DNA of 64,000 nucleotides from positions 35,379 through 99,378 of the forward strand of contig NZ_JAMTDV010000102.1 in the NCBI RefSeq assembly GCF_023806565.1. Reading direction: 5' to 3'. The notes below the pieces were generated by a model that worked only from the letters and a program-made list of their open reading frames with translations, searched no databases and had not been told where the DNA came from. Below are positions 39,248-48,597 of the stretch, piece after piece; the stretch's first letter is position 1, and every line of letters begins with the position of its first letter. The position numbers and the translations under genes were made by a program. This stretch comes from Accumulibacter sp. Its GTDB lineage: Bacteria; Pseudomonadota; Gammaproteobacteria; Burkholderiales; Rhodocyclaceae.

Positions 39248-40405
39248 ATGGACACTCTCGACTTCAATGCCAAAGCCACTGTTCTCGTGGTTGATGACAC
39301 GCCGGACAATCTTGCACTGATGTCGGCGCTGCTCCGGGATGCCTACAAGGTCAAGGTCGCCAACCAGGGCGAGAAGGCGCTCAGGATTGCCGCATCGACG
39401 ACACCCCCGGACCTCATTCTGCTTGACGTGATGATGCCGCAGATGGATGGCTACGAGGTTTGCCGGCGGTTGAAGGCCGATCCGAAGACGCGCGACATTC
39501 CCGTAATCTTTCTCACCGCCAAGTCGGAGGTCGAAGACGAGCAGAAGGGCCTGGCGCTCGGTGCCGCCGACTACATCGTCAAGCCGATCAGCCCGCCGAT
39601 CGTGCGTGCGCGTGTCGCCACGCAGCTCTCGCTCAAGGCGAGCGCCGACTTCCTGCGCAGCAAGAACGACTTTCTTGAAGCCGAAGTGGAGCGGCGGACC
39701 CGGGAACTCGAGGCGGTACAGGACGTGACCATCCTGGCGATGGCGTCACTGGCAGAGACCAGGGATTCGGAAACCGGCAAACATTTGCTGCGCACCCAGC
39801 GCTATGTCAAGGCGCTGGCGGAAAAGCTGCGGCCGCATCCGCGTTTTGCCGACTTCCTCACCGACCAGAACATCAAGCTACTGTTCAAGTCGGCACCCTT
39901 GCACGACATTGGCAAGGTCGGCATTCCCGATCGCATCCTGCTTAAGCCGGGCCCGTACGAGCCGGAGGAGCTGGAGATCATGAAGAGCCATACCCTGCTT
40001 GGCAGGGACGCGATTCAGCTCGCCGAAAAATGGTTGGGCAAGCGCGTCGAGTTCCTCACCCTGGCCAAGGAGATCGCCCTTTATCACCAGGAAAGATGGG
40101 ACGGAAGCGGTTATCCGGAAGCGCTCTCCGGCGACGGCATCCCGCCTTCGGCTCGCCTGATGGCGGTCGCCGATGTCTATGACGCATTGATCAGCCGGCG
40201 CGTGTACAAGGATGCGATGACGCACGCCCAAGCCGCAGAGATCATTGCCGAAGGGCGGGGAAGCTGTTTCGACCCCGACGTCGTCGACGCCTTCCTGGGC
40301 GTCGCAACGGAATTTCAGGCGATTGCCGCGGCCTATCCGGATTCCGACGAAGACCTGCAAAAAAAGATCGAGTTTCTCGCGCAGGCAGTGGCCGTCGAAG
40401 TCTGA
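39248..40405 (+). CDS. Response regulator with HD-GYP cyclic-di-GMP phosphodiesterase domain
   Basis: 385 residues. The receiver domain (residues 10-125) has the acidic pair in VLVVDDTPDN, phospho-acceptor Asp60 (LILLDVMMPQMDGYE) and Lys112. A short coiled linker follows, then an HD-GYP domain with the HD pair at 219-220 (APLHDIGKVGIPD) and the GYP motif at 288-290 (HQERWDGSGYP). The enzyme class hydrolyses cyclic di-GMP. It lies 12 nt after the hybrid kinase and very probably receives its phosphate from that protein. Confidence 0.93.
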   Translation: MDTLDFNAKATVLVVDDTPDNLALMSALLRDAYKVKVANQGEKALRIAASTTPPDLILLDVMMPQMDGYEVCRRLKADPKTRDIPVIFLTAKSEVEDEQKGLALGAADYIVKPISPPIVRARVATQLSLKASADFLRSKNDFLEAEVERRTRELEAVQDVTILAMASLAETRDSETGKHLLRTQRYVKALAEKLRPHPRFADFLTDQNIKLLFKSAPLHDIGKVGIPDRILLKPGPYEPEELEIMKSHTLLGRDAIQLAEKWLGKRVEFLTLAKEIALYHQERWDGSGYPEALSGDGIPPSARLMAVADVYDALISRRVYKDAMTHAQAAEIIAEGRGSCFDPDVVDAFLGVATEFQAIAAAYPDSDEDLQKKIEFLAQAVAVEV

Positions 40406-40424
40406 GTCACTGCGGCATTGTCGG

Positions 40425-41102
40425 TCAGGCGTCGTTGCCCCGGCTGTCAGGAGTTCCCGCCACGGGCAGCAGGCGTTGGATCATGCTGCGCAGGTCGGCG
40501 ACCTCGGATTCCAGGCGAGTCAGCCTTTGTTCCAGTTGGTCGGGCGCCGCCGCCCGCTCGCGCGCGGCGGCGCCTGCCTGGGCGGACGCGGCTACCGCGC
40601 CACAGAGCAGGTGTGTCCAGCGATGTTCACGCGCGCCGATTTGTTTCGGCAGCTTGGCGACCAGAGCGCCGCGGCTCCGTTCGGCGAGCTCTTCGAGATA
40701 GGCCTCGACCGACGATCCGTCGTCAAAGCGATACAGGCGTTCGCAGTTGGCGCGCAGTTCGCTGACCGTCTGTGCGCCGCGCAGCGCCAGCATGGCGAGC
40801 AATGCCACGCTGGCGGGCGGCAGGCCGTAGACCTTGCCGAAGTTCTGCGCATAACGCAGTACGCGACCCGAAGCGCCGTAACTCTCGATCACCAGCACCC
40901 GGCTGCGCAGCTCTTCGAGTGCTGCCTGCACCTCGCTTTCCGGCGCGCTGATCACCGGTTCGCGAGCGGATTTCTGATTGCAGCCGAGGGTCAGGCTGTT
41001 CAGTGTCAGCGGATAGGCGTCGGGAGTCGTCTTTTCCTTCTCGACGAGCACGCCGAGGATGCGCGCCGCGAGAAAACTGAGAGGGGTATCCGTAGGGTTC
41101 AA
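40425..41102 (-). CDS. YceH family protein (DUF480)
   Basis: 225 residues. The protein matches the YceH/DUF480 family: LGVLVEKEKTTPDAYPLTLN followed by LTLGCNQKSAREP, two winged-helix-like repeats and a C-terminal coiled coil (QLEQRLTRLESEVADLR). No catalytic role is known for the family. It converges with the HD-GYP gene (19 bp apart) and lies 37 bp downstream of prfC on the same strand. Confidence 0.88.
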   Translation of the reverse strand: MNPTDTPLSFLAARILGVLVEKEKTTPDAYPLTLNSLTLGCNQKSAREPVISAPESEVQAALEELRSRVLVIESYGASGRVLRYAQNFGKVYGLPPASVALLAMLALRGAQTVSELRANCERLYRFDDGSSVEAYLEELAERSRGALVAKLPKQIGAREHRWTHLLCGAVAASAQAGAAARERAAAPDQLEQRLTRLESEVADLRSMIQRLLPVAGTPDSRGNDA

Positions 41103-41139
41103 TGGCCGGCCCGTTTCAAGAACTTCCCGGTTTGCGGGG

Positions 41140-42774
41140 TCAAGCGAACAACTGTCCGTGTTCGCGCGAGTCGTGGAAGCCCACGCGTGGCCATTTCTCG
41201 CTCGTCACTTCGAGATTGTAACGGGTGTTCGCCAGATACACCGGGTTGCCGTCGACGTCCCTGGCCATGCGGTGGAGCTGTTCACGCTCGAAGTTGCGGC
41301 GCGTCGCATCGTCGGGAAAGGTCAGCCAGCGCGCCGTGTAGATGTCGGCGGACTCGAAAACGGCATCGACCTTGTACTCCGTCTGCAGGCGCTGCGCGAC
41401 GACTTCGAACTGCAGGTTGCCGACGGCGCCGAGCAGCAGGGCACCGCTGGCGAGGTTCTCGAAAACCTGGATCGCTCCCTCTTCGCCGAGCTCCTGCAGG
41501 CCCTTGAGCAGCTGCTTGCTCTTCAGCGGGTCGCGCAGCCGGGCCGCCCGGAAAAGTTCCGGCGAAAAATAGGGGATCCCCTTGAAGCTCAGCGTTTCTC
41601 CTTCGCTCAGGCAATCGCCGATGTGCAGGTTGCCGTGATTGTGAATGCCGATGATGTCGCCGGCGACCGCGTCTGCCATCAGCAGCCGCTCGTTGGCCAT
41701 GAAGGTCAGCACGTTGGCCAGTTTCATCTCGCGGTCGAGACGCACATGCCGAACTTTCATTCCCGGCGTGTAGCGGCCCGAGCAGACGCGGAAGAAAGCG
41801 ATGCGATCACGATGCTTGGGATCCATGTTCGCCTGAATCTTGAACACGAAGCCAGTGAAGGCGGCCTCTGCCGGTTGCACCAGACGCGTGCCGCCATCGC
41901 GCTCCTGCGGGGGGGGCGCCCAGTCGAGCAGCGCCTGCAGGATCTCCTGTACGCCGAAGTTGTTGATCGCCGACCCGAAAAACACCGGCGACTGTCGCCC
42001 CGCGAGGAATCCGACGAGATCGAAAGGACTGCTGGCGCTCTGGATCAGGTCCACATCCTCGCGCAGCTTGCCGATCTCGCCGGGGAACTGCGCGTCGAGG
42101 ATCGGGTTGTCGAGGCCATCGAGCCGCTCCGACTCGCTGCGCCGTTCTTCGCCAGCGGCAAAATGCAGCAGGCGGTCGTTCAGCAGGTGATAGACGCCGC
42201 GAAACGTCTTGCCCATGCCGATCGGCCAGGTGATCGGTGCGCACTCGATGCCGAGCACCGATTCGATCTCCTCGAGCAGCTCGAAGGGCTCGCGCACCTC
42301 GCGGTCCAGCTTGTTGACGAAGGTGATGATCGGCGTATCGCGCATGCGGCAGACGTTGAGCAGCTTGATCGTCTGCGCCTCCACCCCCTTGGCGGCGTCG
42401 ATCACCATCACCGCCGCGTCCACCGCGGTCAGCACGCGGTAGGTGTCTTCCGAAAAATCCTCGTGGCCGGGCGTGTCGAGCAGATTGATGGTGTGCCCCT
42501 GGTACTCGAACTGCATCACCGAGCTGGTCACCGAAATGCCGCGCTGCTTCTCCACTTCCATCCAGTCCGAAGTGGCATGGCGCGCACTCTTGCGCCCCTT
42601 GACCGTGCCGGCGAGCTGGATTGCCCCGCCGAAAAGCAGCAGCTTCTCGGTCAGCGTCGTCTTGCCCGCATCGGGGTGCGAGATGATCGCAAAGGTGCGA
42701 CGTTTGGCGACGTCGCGCGCGATTTCGGGGGGAAACCGGCTTTCGTTCCGGGAGTCGCTCGGGGGGGTACTCAT
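41140..42774 (-). CDS. prfC: Peptide chain release factor 3
   Basis: 544 residues. This GTPase recycles release factors RF1 and RF2 from the ribosome. The G1 motif is [19 protein letters not shown], the switch region includes [15 protein letters not shown]3 is [16 protein letters not shown] and G4 is FVNKLDRE. The C-terminal [20 protein letters not shown] segment is typical of RF3. The frame stays open far upstream, but the ATG at 42774 yields the normal N-terminus; the extra codons look non-coding. Confidence 0.96.
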   Translation of the reverse strand: MSTPPSDSRNESRFPPEIARDVAKRRTFAIISHPDAGKTTLTEKLLLFGGAIQLAGTVKGRKSARHATSDWMEVEKQRGISVTSSVMQFEYQGHTINLLDTPGHEDFSEDTYRVLTAVDAAVMVIDAAKGVEAQTIKLLNVCRMRDTPIITFVNKLDREVREPFELLEEIESVLGIECAPITWPIGMGKTFRGVYHLLNDRLLHFAAGEERRSESERLDGLDNPILDAQFPGEIGKLREDVDLIQSASSPFDLVGFLAGRQSPVFFGSAINNFGVQEILQALLDWAPPPQERDGGTRLVQPAEAAFTGFVFKIQANMDPKHRDRIAFFRVCSGRYTPGMKVRHVRLDREMKLANVLTFMANERLLMADAVAGDIIGIHNHGNLHIGDCLSEGETLSFKGIPYFSPELFRAARLRDPLKSKQLLKGLQELGEEGAIQVFENLASGALLLGAVGNLQFEVVAQRLQTEYKVDAVFESADIYTARWLTFPDDATRRNFEREQLHRMARDVDGNPVYLANTRYNLEVTSEKWPRVGFHDSREHGQLFA

Positions 42775-43205
42775 CAGCAAGCCTTGGGTGCCAGCAAGAA
42801 CCGCTGGCCGGGAAGTAGAGGGCTGACCGGCCGGCGGCAGCGAGGGTGAACTATAGCAAGACTTCAAGACGAGCGACGGTCGTTCGCCTCTTCTCTGGCT
42901 GCTTTCGCCCGAGTGGAACGGTCGCTGACGGTGGACCGGGGCGCGGCGCGACGGCGGCAGGGATCCGTCCCTCGCCCACTTGCAGGCGCTCCACAAGCTT
43001 CCCGCAAGCGTGGATCTTCGGCGCCCATGTCTCGTTGTACGAAGCCAGAAGCCCTCGCGCCCGTCTAGCCCGTTCCCACGCAGACTTTCTTTCCTGCCGC
43101 CGCTTGGCCTTGCCACGACTGGCTTCGCCCGTTCCTGCTTGAGGGCTGCCACTGCACGGGGAAAGGCCATAGAATGAATGCTGGCTTCTATGGAGTGCCC
43201 CGGAC
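42775..43205. other. 431-bp intergenic region between divergent prfC and the TIR operon
   Basis: No supported gene. Open frames on both strands are Arg/Pro-rich and look like nothing known. It must contain the promoters of both prfC and the TIR operon, but I could not find a convincing -35/-10 pair. The only clear structure is the inverted repeat next to the TIR start. Confidence 0.5.
43167..43193 (+). repeat. 8-bp inverted repeat just upstream of the TIR gene
   Basis: CCATAGAA (43167-43174) and TTCTATGG (43186-43193) are perfect reverse complements around an 11-nt spacer. The right arm overlaps the likely ribosome-binding GGAG (43192-43195) of the TIR gene that starts at 43206. It may be an operator or an RNA hairpin that masks the site. 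Confidence 0.55.
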
Positions 43206-44534
43206 ATGGCCGGCATTTTCATCAACTATCGACGAGAGGATTCCCAGGGCTCGGCGGGGCGTCTGCAACAGACACTGCGCGCGCACTTTGGAGCTGATTT
43301 CGTCTTCATGGACGTGACCGCGATCGCCCCTGGTGCCAACTTCCCCAGCGAGATCGATGCCCGCCTACAGTGCTGCGACGTATTCCTCGCCGTCATCGGC
43401 AGACATTGGCTGACCATGCTCAAGCAGCGGGAGGGAGATCCGCGCGACTTTGTGCACATCGAAATGGCGGCTGCTCTGCAAAGGCAGATCCTGCTGATTC
43501 CCTGCCTCGTCGAAGGCGCCGCGCTGCCGGGCGCGGACCAACTTCCGGACGATCTGACCGACCTCGCCTCGCGCAACGCCAAGGAGTTGCGCCATCTCAG
43601 TTGGGATGACGACTGCGCAAGCCTGATCAAGGCGATCGACGAGTATCTCTCTGTGCGCGGCGCGGCCGATACCTCACCCACTTGGCACCAGTGGCTGGAT
43701 CAAGCGAAAACGGGAATCACCAGAGCCTTCACGTACCGCGTTTTCGACAAGTTCGATGACGCACTGCCGGACTGGAAGAGTCTCGGGATGCCCAGAGCGC
43801 TGGACGAGGCCTTGGCGGCGCCTCCGCAGTCGGCCGGGCGCGAGACGTGTGAAGCCTTGTACCGGCTGGTCATCCAGATGTGCCGGGTGCTGCAGGCAGA
43901 AGACGTCACGCTCACCGCCGGCGAAAGCAAGGAGGCACAGAAACGCCTCAAGGCCGCGATGGGCTGCGCAGCGCGGCTCTGTCTCGACCCCCTGCTCCGC
44001 AGTCGGCTGCGCCCCGCCCAATCTCCGGGCAGTTCCCGCCGCCTGAGCGCCCCGGCCAGTGAAATAGCCGGATCCACCTTGATCCATAGGGAGGAGCCAG
44101 ACAAGACTTGGGCGCTGCCGCAAACGGTTGGCCAGACCCCGCTCGAAGACAAAGCGGCGATTCCCATCACCGTGGAAACCGGGGACGAGGCTTCGACGCG
44201 GGAAAAGCTGGCCAAGGCCCTGGCGCGCCATACCTGGCCATTGGCGCCCGTGCCGGAACGTATCGACCCGACCACATGCGCGCGCCTGAGGGGTGAGAGC
44301 GACGTCGCAAGGGTGCGCGGTGAGGCATGCTACCTGGTACTGGACGGCAAGGAAGAGTCGGCACTCAGGCCCAGCCTCGAACAATGGATCGCCGACGAAC
44401 TCAGAACGGAAGTCCTGGTTCTGCAGAAAGGCGAGACGTCGAATCCGCTGTTTCTCTATGACGAAACGACGCTCCTCACTCTGATTGCACATTTCTTGCG
44501 TCTGCTCGAAGGACCCGAATGGAATCCCAGATGA
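43206..44534 (+). CDS. TIR-domain protein, first gene of a TIR / AAA+ / FGE operon
   Basis: 442 residues. Residues 1-150 are a bacterial TIR domain: [19 protein letters not shown] at the start, then [32 protein letters not shown], and [14 protein letters not shown], where Glu86 occupies the catalytic position of NAD-cleaving TIR enzymes. [10 protein letters not shown] and [20 protein letters not shown] complete the fold. Residues 150-442 match nothing I recognise: a helical part and a small C-terminal alpha/beta part ([20 protein letters not shown]). TIR domains in bacteria usually act as effectors that destroy NAD or make signalling nucleotides after infection is sensed. The stop overlaps the next gene by 16 nt. 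Confidence 0.87.
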   Translation: MAGIFINYRREDSQGSAGRLQQTLRAHFGADFVFMDVTAIAPGANFPSEIDARLQCCDVFLAVIGRHWLTMLKQREGDPRDFVHIEMAAALQRQILLIPCLVEGAALPGADQLPDDLTDLASRNAKELRHLSWDDDCASLIKAIDEYLSVRGAADTSPTWHQWLDQAKTGITRAFTYRVFDKFDDALPDWKSLGMPRALDEALAAPPQSAGRETCEALYRLVIQMCRVLQAEDVTLTAGESKEAQKRLKAAMGCAARLCLDPLLRSRLRPAQSPGSSRRLSAPASEIAGSTLIHREEPDKTWALPQTVGQTPLEDKAAIPITVETGDEASTREKLAKALARHTWPLAPVPERIDPTTCARLRGESDVARVRGEACYLVLDGKEESALRPSLEQWIADELRTEVLVLQKGETSNPLFLYDETTLLTLIAHFLRLLEGPEWNPR

Positions 44535-45484
44535 CCCTGCCTGCCTACCCCGACAAGATCGATTTCGTCGCAATGGGCGCGTGGCCGGCCAGCCGGCACC
44601 TCTTCGACACCGACCAGAAGAGCGCGTTGCGCGCTGCCGAAGCCGCCGGCCGGCCGCTGCTGGTACGCGGCGACCCGGGAACCGGCAAGAGCCAGCTCGC
44701 GCAGGCTGCTGCCGCCGCCACCGGACGTCTGTTTCTGGCGATCGTCGTCGACGCGCGCAGCGAGGCCAGCGACCTGCTGTGGCGTTTCGATGCTGTCGCC
44801 CGCCTGGCCGACGCGCACCTCGCGGCCGTCCCGGGCAGCGACACCCCGAAGGATCTGAACGCCGGCCGCTACGTCGAACCGGGTCCGATGTGGTGGGCCT
44901 TTGACTGGGATGACGCCGCCAAACAATTGGAGCACAGCCGTGTCGGCGGCGTCGTTCCCGATCTGCCGGAGTCAGACTGGACGCCGAGGCGCGGCACCCT
45001 TCTCCTGATCGACGAAATCGACAAGGCCGAAGCCGATTTGCCCAATGGCCTGCTCGAGGCGCTGGGTAACGGGCGTTTCTCCGTGCCGCCGCTCGGCAAG
45101 GTGGTGGCGCGGCCGGCCGACGTGCCGCCGCCGTTGGTGATCGTCACCTCCAACGAAGAACGGGAGTTGCCCGCCCCCTTCCTGCGCCGCTGCTTGGTAT
45201 TGACCCTGAAGCTGCCGAAATTGCACCGCGAATTGACGGATTACCTCGTCGAGCGTGGCGCGCTCCACTTCCCGGCGATGTACCGGGACTATCCTGACGC
45301 CCTCACCAAAGCCGCCGCGGCGTTGATCGCCTACCGCAACAAGGCCGCCGAAGAGGGTGTCTATGCGCCCGGTCTTGCCGAGTATCTCGACTTGCTGCGC
45401 GTGCTTGATCGGATCGGCGGCGATCCCGCCGGACCGCTCGGGGAGTTCCACGCCCTCTTTTTCGAGAAACAGCAGCCGGCATGA
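44519..45484 (+). CDS. MoxR-like AAA+ ATPase
   Basis: 321 residues. Walker A is GDPGTGKS at 51-58, Walker B LLLIDEIDKAE at 161-171, sensor 1 VIVTSNEERELP near 210, and an arginine pair at 223-224 (FLRRC). The family is the MoxR-type AAA+ ATPases, which remodel or activate partner proteins, often von Willebrand-A proteins. The ATG at 44519 has GAAGGA 5 nt upstream; the in-frame ATG at 44531 would give a classic ATGA junction. It is placed between the TIR effector and the FGE-domain protein and overlaps both, so the three proteins are probably made in fixed ratio and act together. Confidence 0.88.
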   Translation: MESQMTLPAYPDKIDFVAMGAWPASRHLFDTDQKSALRAAEAAGRPLLVRGDPGTGKSQLAQAAAAATGRLFLAIVVDARSEASDLLWRFDAVARLADAHLAAVPGSDTPKDLNAGRYVEPGPMWWAFDWDDAAKQLEHSRVGGVVPDLPESDWTPRRGTLLLIDEIDKAEADLPNGLLEALGNGRFSVPPLGKVVARPADVPPPLVIVTSNEERELPAPFLRRCLVLTLKLPKLHRELTDYLVERGALHFPAMYRDYPDALTKAAAALIAYRNKAAEEGVYAPGLAEYLDLLRVLDRIGGDPAGPLGEFHALFFEKQQPA

Positions 45485-48366
45485 GCGCGCGTGTGTCGAG
45501 CGAGACCCTGCCGCCACGCAAGACCTCGGTCGGTCCCGCCGACCTGCTCTGGCTGCTGCACACACAGCCGGCTGACGAGGTTCGCCGGGCCGCCTCATGC
45601 TTCGGATTCGTCTGGCCGGAGGCTTCCGGCGAGCCCCCCAACCGCTCACCCGAAACGCTGCCGAAACGCTTCAAGCCATCCGCGCCGCCTCCCGGCCGGC
45701 AACCGCTGCGCGCCAGCCAGTCTGCCGTCGTCGAACACCAGCGCTTCCGCGAGGAAGCTGCGTCGGCGAGCGGGGCAGCCGCAGTTGACGATGGTGAACT
45801 TTATGTTTCCGTGGGAGCCGTTGCCGCTCCTGTTCGCACCCGCATTCCCTTGAGTCCACCAAGCCGGCTGGCGGCCTTTCTGCACCAAACGCTGCGCAGC
45901 GGGCGGCCAGGCCGCACGGTCGACCTGCCGCGCCTGCTCGCTGCGTTGGTTCGCCTTCGCCTGCCGCCCCGCCTGCCGCTCCAGTGTCGACCGCGCTGGA
46001 GCGCGGAAGCGGCCCTGATCCTCGACCTTTCGCTGGCCGCTTTCCCGCTGCGCGACGACCTGATCGAACTCGCCGAGCAGGCGCACGCGCTATCGGCGGG
46101 TTCCCTGCCGATCTTCTGCCACGATTCGGCGCAGGGATGGCTGCAGCGCTTGCCCGGCCGTGCGCCCGTCTGGCACCGGGTTGATGCGAGCGCGCCAGGG
46201 CGCGCCCGGCACTGGCTGGTTGCCGGCGAAGCGGGCAATCCGGCCGCTCACCCGGGCCGCGGCGCGGTCTGGCCGCTGCGCTGGCAGGTGCATCTCGCCG
46301 CTGGCGGTCGGCTGACGATATTGACCGGGCGTACGGGTGCCGGTGGCGCGGCGCGCCTGCCGCGCGACGCGGCGGCCGTCGTCTGGGAGTACGGCCAGCG
46401 TTTGCGCAGCGGTCGCGCCATCGGTCATCCGGGTAACGACACGGCCGCCACTGGCAGGCTGCTGGCGGCGCTGTCGCTGGCGGTGGTCGTCGAGCCCGCC
46501 CTGCTGCGCGAAATCCGGATCGCGCTCGGCCTGCCGACTGCCTGCGAGCTGGCCGCCTGGAGCCACCCAGACAGCCAACCTTGCCTGCTCGGGATGCAGA
46601 TTCGGCGCGAACGACTCGCCGATTACCGTGATCGCTTGCGCAGCGAAATGCCAGCGCTCCGGCAGCGCTTGGCTGCGATCATTGCCGCTCATCATGCCGG
46701 CGAGTCCCGTCTGATCCGGCTCGAAGAGGCCGCGCTGGCAGCGGATCTGGCGGATTTTGACGCCGCGCAGGCGCATGCCGGCTGGGCCCAGGCCGTGCGT
46801 ACCTTGCGCCGCGAGCCGCAGGGAGGGGCGGCGCGAGAACTCGCCGCCTACCTTCGCCGCACCGGTTTGCGAGCGCACGAAAGCCTCTGGCGATCGATTC
46901 CCAACCTGGCCGAGGCCTATGTGATTGCTCGCCGCGAAGATCTCGAAGCCGGCGCATCCATTCCGGCGGGATTGCCTGCCAATGTTCTTGAACGGCATCT
47001 GACGGCGCCGGGGCAGGCGGGAGAAGTACGCCGCTGGTGGCTGGTGCAGACTGCGGCAGATCTGGTGGTCACGTCGGAAGCGCCACAACTCGGGCAGTTT
47101 CTGCTGGCCGAGTGCGACGCGGCCGTCGGCTTTGATCTGCAGACACCGGCACACGCGCGTCAGTGGCACCCCCTGCGCGGCGGGAGCGAACGCGTCGACA
47201 TGCTGCAGGCCGGTGGCGGGCCGTGGGTGCTGCGCAGCGCGCGGGAAAGGATCGTCGTCGCCGAAGTGCCACGGCCTTCCTGGGCGCTCGCCTGGGGCCG
47301 CGACCGGCAGGGCCTGTACGCTGTCCCGCCATCGTTGGCGGGGTGTGCGGTGAAGCTCTACTGGAACTGGGATGAAGCGGTACCGGCTCTCTGGCCGCCG
47401 TCGGCGCGAGGTTTCCGCTCGCCGCGACAGCAAGTTGCGCCTGGCTGTTGGCAAGGCGCCGACCTCGAATACGGCCTTTACCTCGACGTCGACTTCGCCG
47501 GCGTCGTGCAGCGCTTCCGCTGGATCGAGCCGGGCGAGTTCCTGATGGGATCGCCAGCCGACGAGCCGGGCAGGCGTGACGACGAAGGGCCGCGCCACCG
47601 GGTACGCCTTACGGCTGGCTACTGGCTGGCCGAGACGGCGTGCACGCAGGCCTTGTGGCAGGCGGTGATGGGCGACAACCCGAGTCTATTCAAGGGCGAT
47701 CCGGAGAAACCGGTGAATTCGGTGAGCTGGGACGACGTGCAGGTTTTCCTGCAACGGGTACAGGCGAGGCTCGCCGGTGTGACGGTGCAATTGCCGAGCG
47801 AAGCCGAATGGGAGTACGCGTGCCGCGCCGGCAGTGAAGGGGCGTACGCTTGGGGCGAAACGATCACCCATGAGCAGGCGATTTACGAAGAGAAGAAAGG
47901 CGGAGCAGTGCCGGTCAAATCGTATCCGCCGAACGCCTGGGGTCTCTACGAAATGCACGGCAACGTCTGGGAGTGGTGTGCCGATGGGAAACGGCGGTAC
48001 GACGACATGCTGCAGGAGAATCCGCGGGGTCCCGAAGATCAGGAAGCGCCGCGCGTCGTGCGTGGCGGCTCGTGGGACGTCGACGCCGGTTGGCTTCGCT
48101 CCGCCCGCCGCTTCTACTGGCGCCGCGGCTACCGCCTCGACTTCCTGGGTTTCCGCTTTTCCCTGAGGTCCACGAGTCAGGTCGCTGGCGCGGAGCGCCG
48201 GCGACAGGAGCCGGTGGCCTTGGAAGGGCCGCCCGTTTCCGCGTCCTTGCCGGGACGGGAAGGCGGTGCTGCTTCGGCGGAGGCCGAAGCAGCACCGCGC
48301 GGCCTCGGCGGGCCGGCAGACAAGACCGTCAACCCGTCCCGGGGATCGCCGAAGAAGAGGAAATAG
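45481..48366 (+). CDS. Large FGE-sulfatase-domain protein carrying a DGR-type variable region
   Basis: 961 residues. Residues 1-670 are not assigned. Residues 1-115 are Pro/Arg-rich; a segment near 172-200 (WSAEAALILDLSLAAFPLRD) vaguely resembles a degenerate vWA domain; a helical region (about 345-470) follows. Residues 676-900 are an FGE-sulfatase domain of C-type-lectin fold (FRWIEPGEFLMGSP, LPSEAEWEYACRAGSE, YEMHGNVWEWCADG, RVVRGGSW). Residues 866-888 correspond to the hypervariable core shared with the downstream paralogue. Proteins with this fold are common targets of diversity-generating retroelements, where the variable residues form a binding surface. The start overlaps the AAA+ stop (ATGA). 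After the domain the frame reads through two hairpins to a low-complexity tail. Confidence 0.85.
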   Translation: MSARVSSETLPPRKTSVGPADLLWLLHTQPADEVRRAASCFGFVWPEASGEPPNRSPETLPKRFKPSAPPPGRQPLRASQSAVVEHQRFREEAASASGAAAVDDGELYVSVGAVAAPVRTRIPLSPPSRLAAFLHQTLRSGRPGRTVDLPRLLAALVRLRLPPRLPLQCRPRWSAEAALILDLSLAAFPLRDDLIELAEQAHALSAGSLPIFCHDSAQGWLQRLPGRAPVWHRVDASAPGRARHWLVAGEAGNPAAHPGRGAVWPLRWQVHLAAGGRLTILTGRTGAGGAARLPRDAAAVVWEYGQRLRSGRAIGHPGNDTAATGRLLAALSLAVVVEPALLREIRIALGLPTACELAAWSHPDSQPCLLGMQIRRERLADYRDRLRSEMPALRQRLAAIIAAHHAGESRLIRLEEAALAADLADFDAAQAHAGWAQAVRTLRREPQGGAARELAAYLRRTGLRAHESLWRSIPNLAEAYVIARREDLEAGASIPAGLPANVLERHLTAPGQAGEVRRWWLVQTAADLVVTSEAPQLGQFLLAECDAAVGFDLQTPAHARQWHPLRGGSERVDMLQAGGGPWVLRSARERIVVAEVPRPSWALAWGRDRQGLYAVPPSLAGCAVKLYWNWDEAVPALWPPSARGFRSPRQQVAPGCWQGADLEYGLYLDVDFAGVVQRFRWIEPGEFLMGSPADEPGRRDDEGPRHRVRLTAGYWLAETACTQALWQAVMGDNPSLFKGDPEKPVNSVSWDDVQVFLQRVQARLAGVTVQLPSEAEWEYACRAGSEGAYAWGETITHEQAIYEEKKGGAVPVKSYPPNAWGLYEMHGNVWEWCADGKRRYDDMLQENPRGPEDQEAPRVVRGGSWDVDAGWLRSARRFYWRRGYRLDFLGFRFSLRSTSQVAGAERRRQEPVALEGPPVSASLPGREGGAASAEAEAAPRGLGGPADKTVNPSRGSPKKRK
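48046..48173 (+). repeat. DGR-type variable region VR1
   Basis: 128 nt. The flanks (48046-48075 and 48145-48173) are identical to those of the second copy at 49303-49430. The 69-nt core (48076-48144) differs from it at 17 positions. Fourteen of these are first or second positions of codons ending in C in both copies. The other three cluster at codons 5-6. This is the pattern left by adenine-specific mutagenesis of AAC-type template codons. The 3' flank would be the initiation-of-homology site. Confidence 0.85.
48181..48205 (+). repeat. Hairpin 1 after VR1
   Basis: 11-bp stem (one T/G mismatch) with 3-nt loop GGA, 7 nt after the shared VR block. The second VR has an equivalent hairpin with loop AGA. 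Confidence 0.7.
48263..48298 (+). repeat. Hairpin 2 after VR1
   Basis: Perfect 16-bp stem (GCGGTGCTGCTTCGGC and its complement) with loop GGAG. It lies inside the 3' end of the coding frame. No T tract follows, so it is not an ordinary terminator. Confidence 0.8.
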
Positions 48367-48369
48367 GCG

Positions 48370-48594
48370 ATGAGCTTGCGTTTTTTTGCGATTCCGGCGT
48401 GCAACCCTGGAGCTGCCGAGGCCGAACTCAACGGCCTGCTCGCCGCCAGCCGCGTCTTGAGCGTCGAGCGCCAGTTGGTCCTGGCCGGCGCAAGCCATCG
48501 TGCCGGCGAACTGCAAGGCGCCCGGGGCGCCGGTAGGCGCGGAAGAACCGTACCGACAGCCCCTCGGGTCGCCGCCTCGCACGGGATGCCTTGA
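48370..48594 (+). CDS. Short ORF, probably a truncated DGR accessory protein
   Basis: 74 residues. The first 35 (MSLRFFAIPACNPGAAEAEL, then LLAASRVLSVERQLV) look like a real, conserved N-terminus. From memory they resemble the start of small proteins (MSL- or HRDC-type) encoded next to some DGR reverse transcriptases. The remaining residues are Arg/Ala/Gly-rich and look like out-of-frame or random sequence, and the protein is far shorter than such partners. I therefore suspect a remnant. The ATG lies 3 nt after the previous stop, with GAGG 10 nt upstream, and the next gene starts 3 nt after its stop, so it could still couple translation. Confidence 0.45.
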   Translation: MSLRFFAIPACNPGAAEAELNGLLAASRVLSVERQLVLAGASHRAGELQGARGAGRRGRTVPTAPRVAASHGMP

Positions 48595-48597
48595 GCG

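Noticed and set aside
42775-43170. Upstream extension of prfC to 43170
   Set aside because: The added residues are unlike any RF3 N-terminus, and the ATG at 42774 fits the family length.
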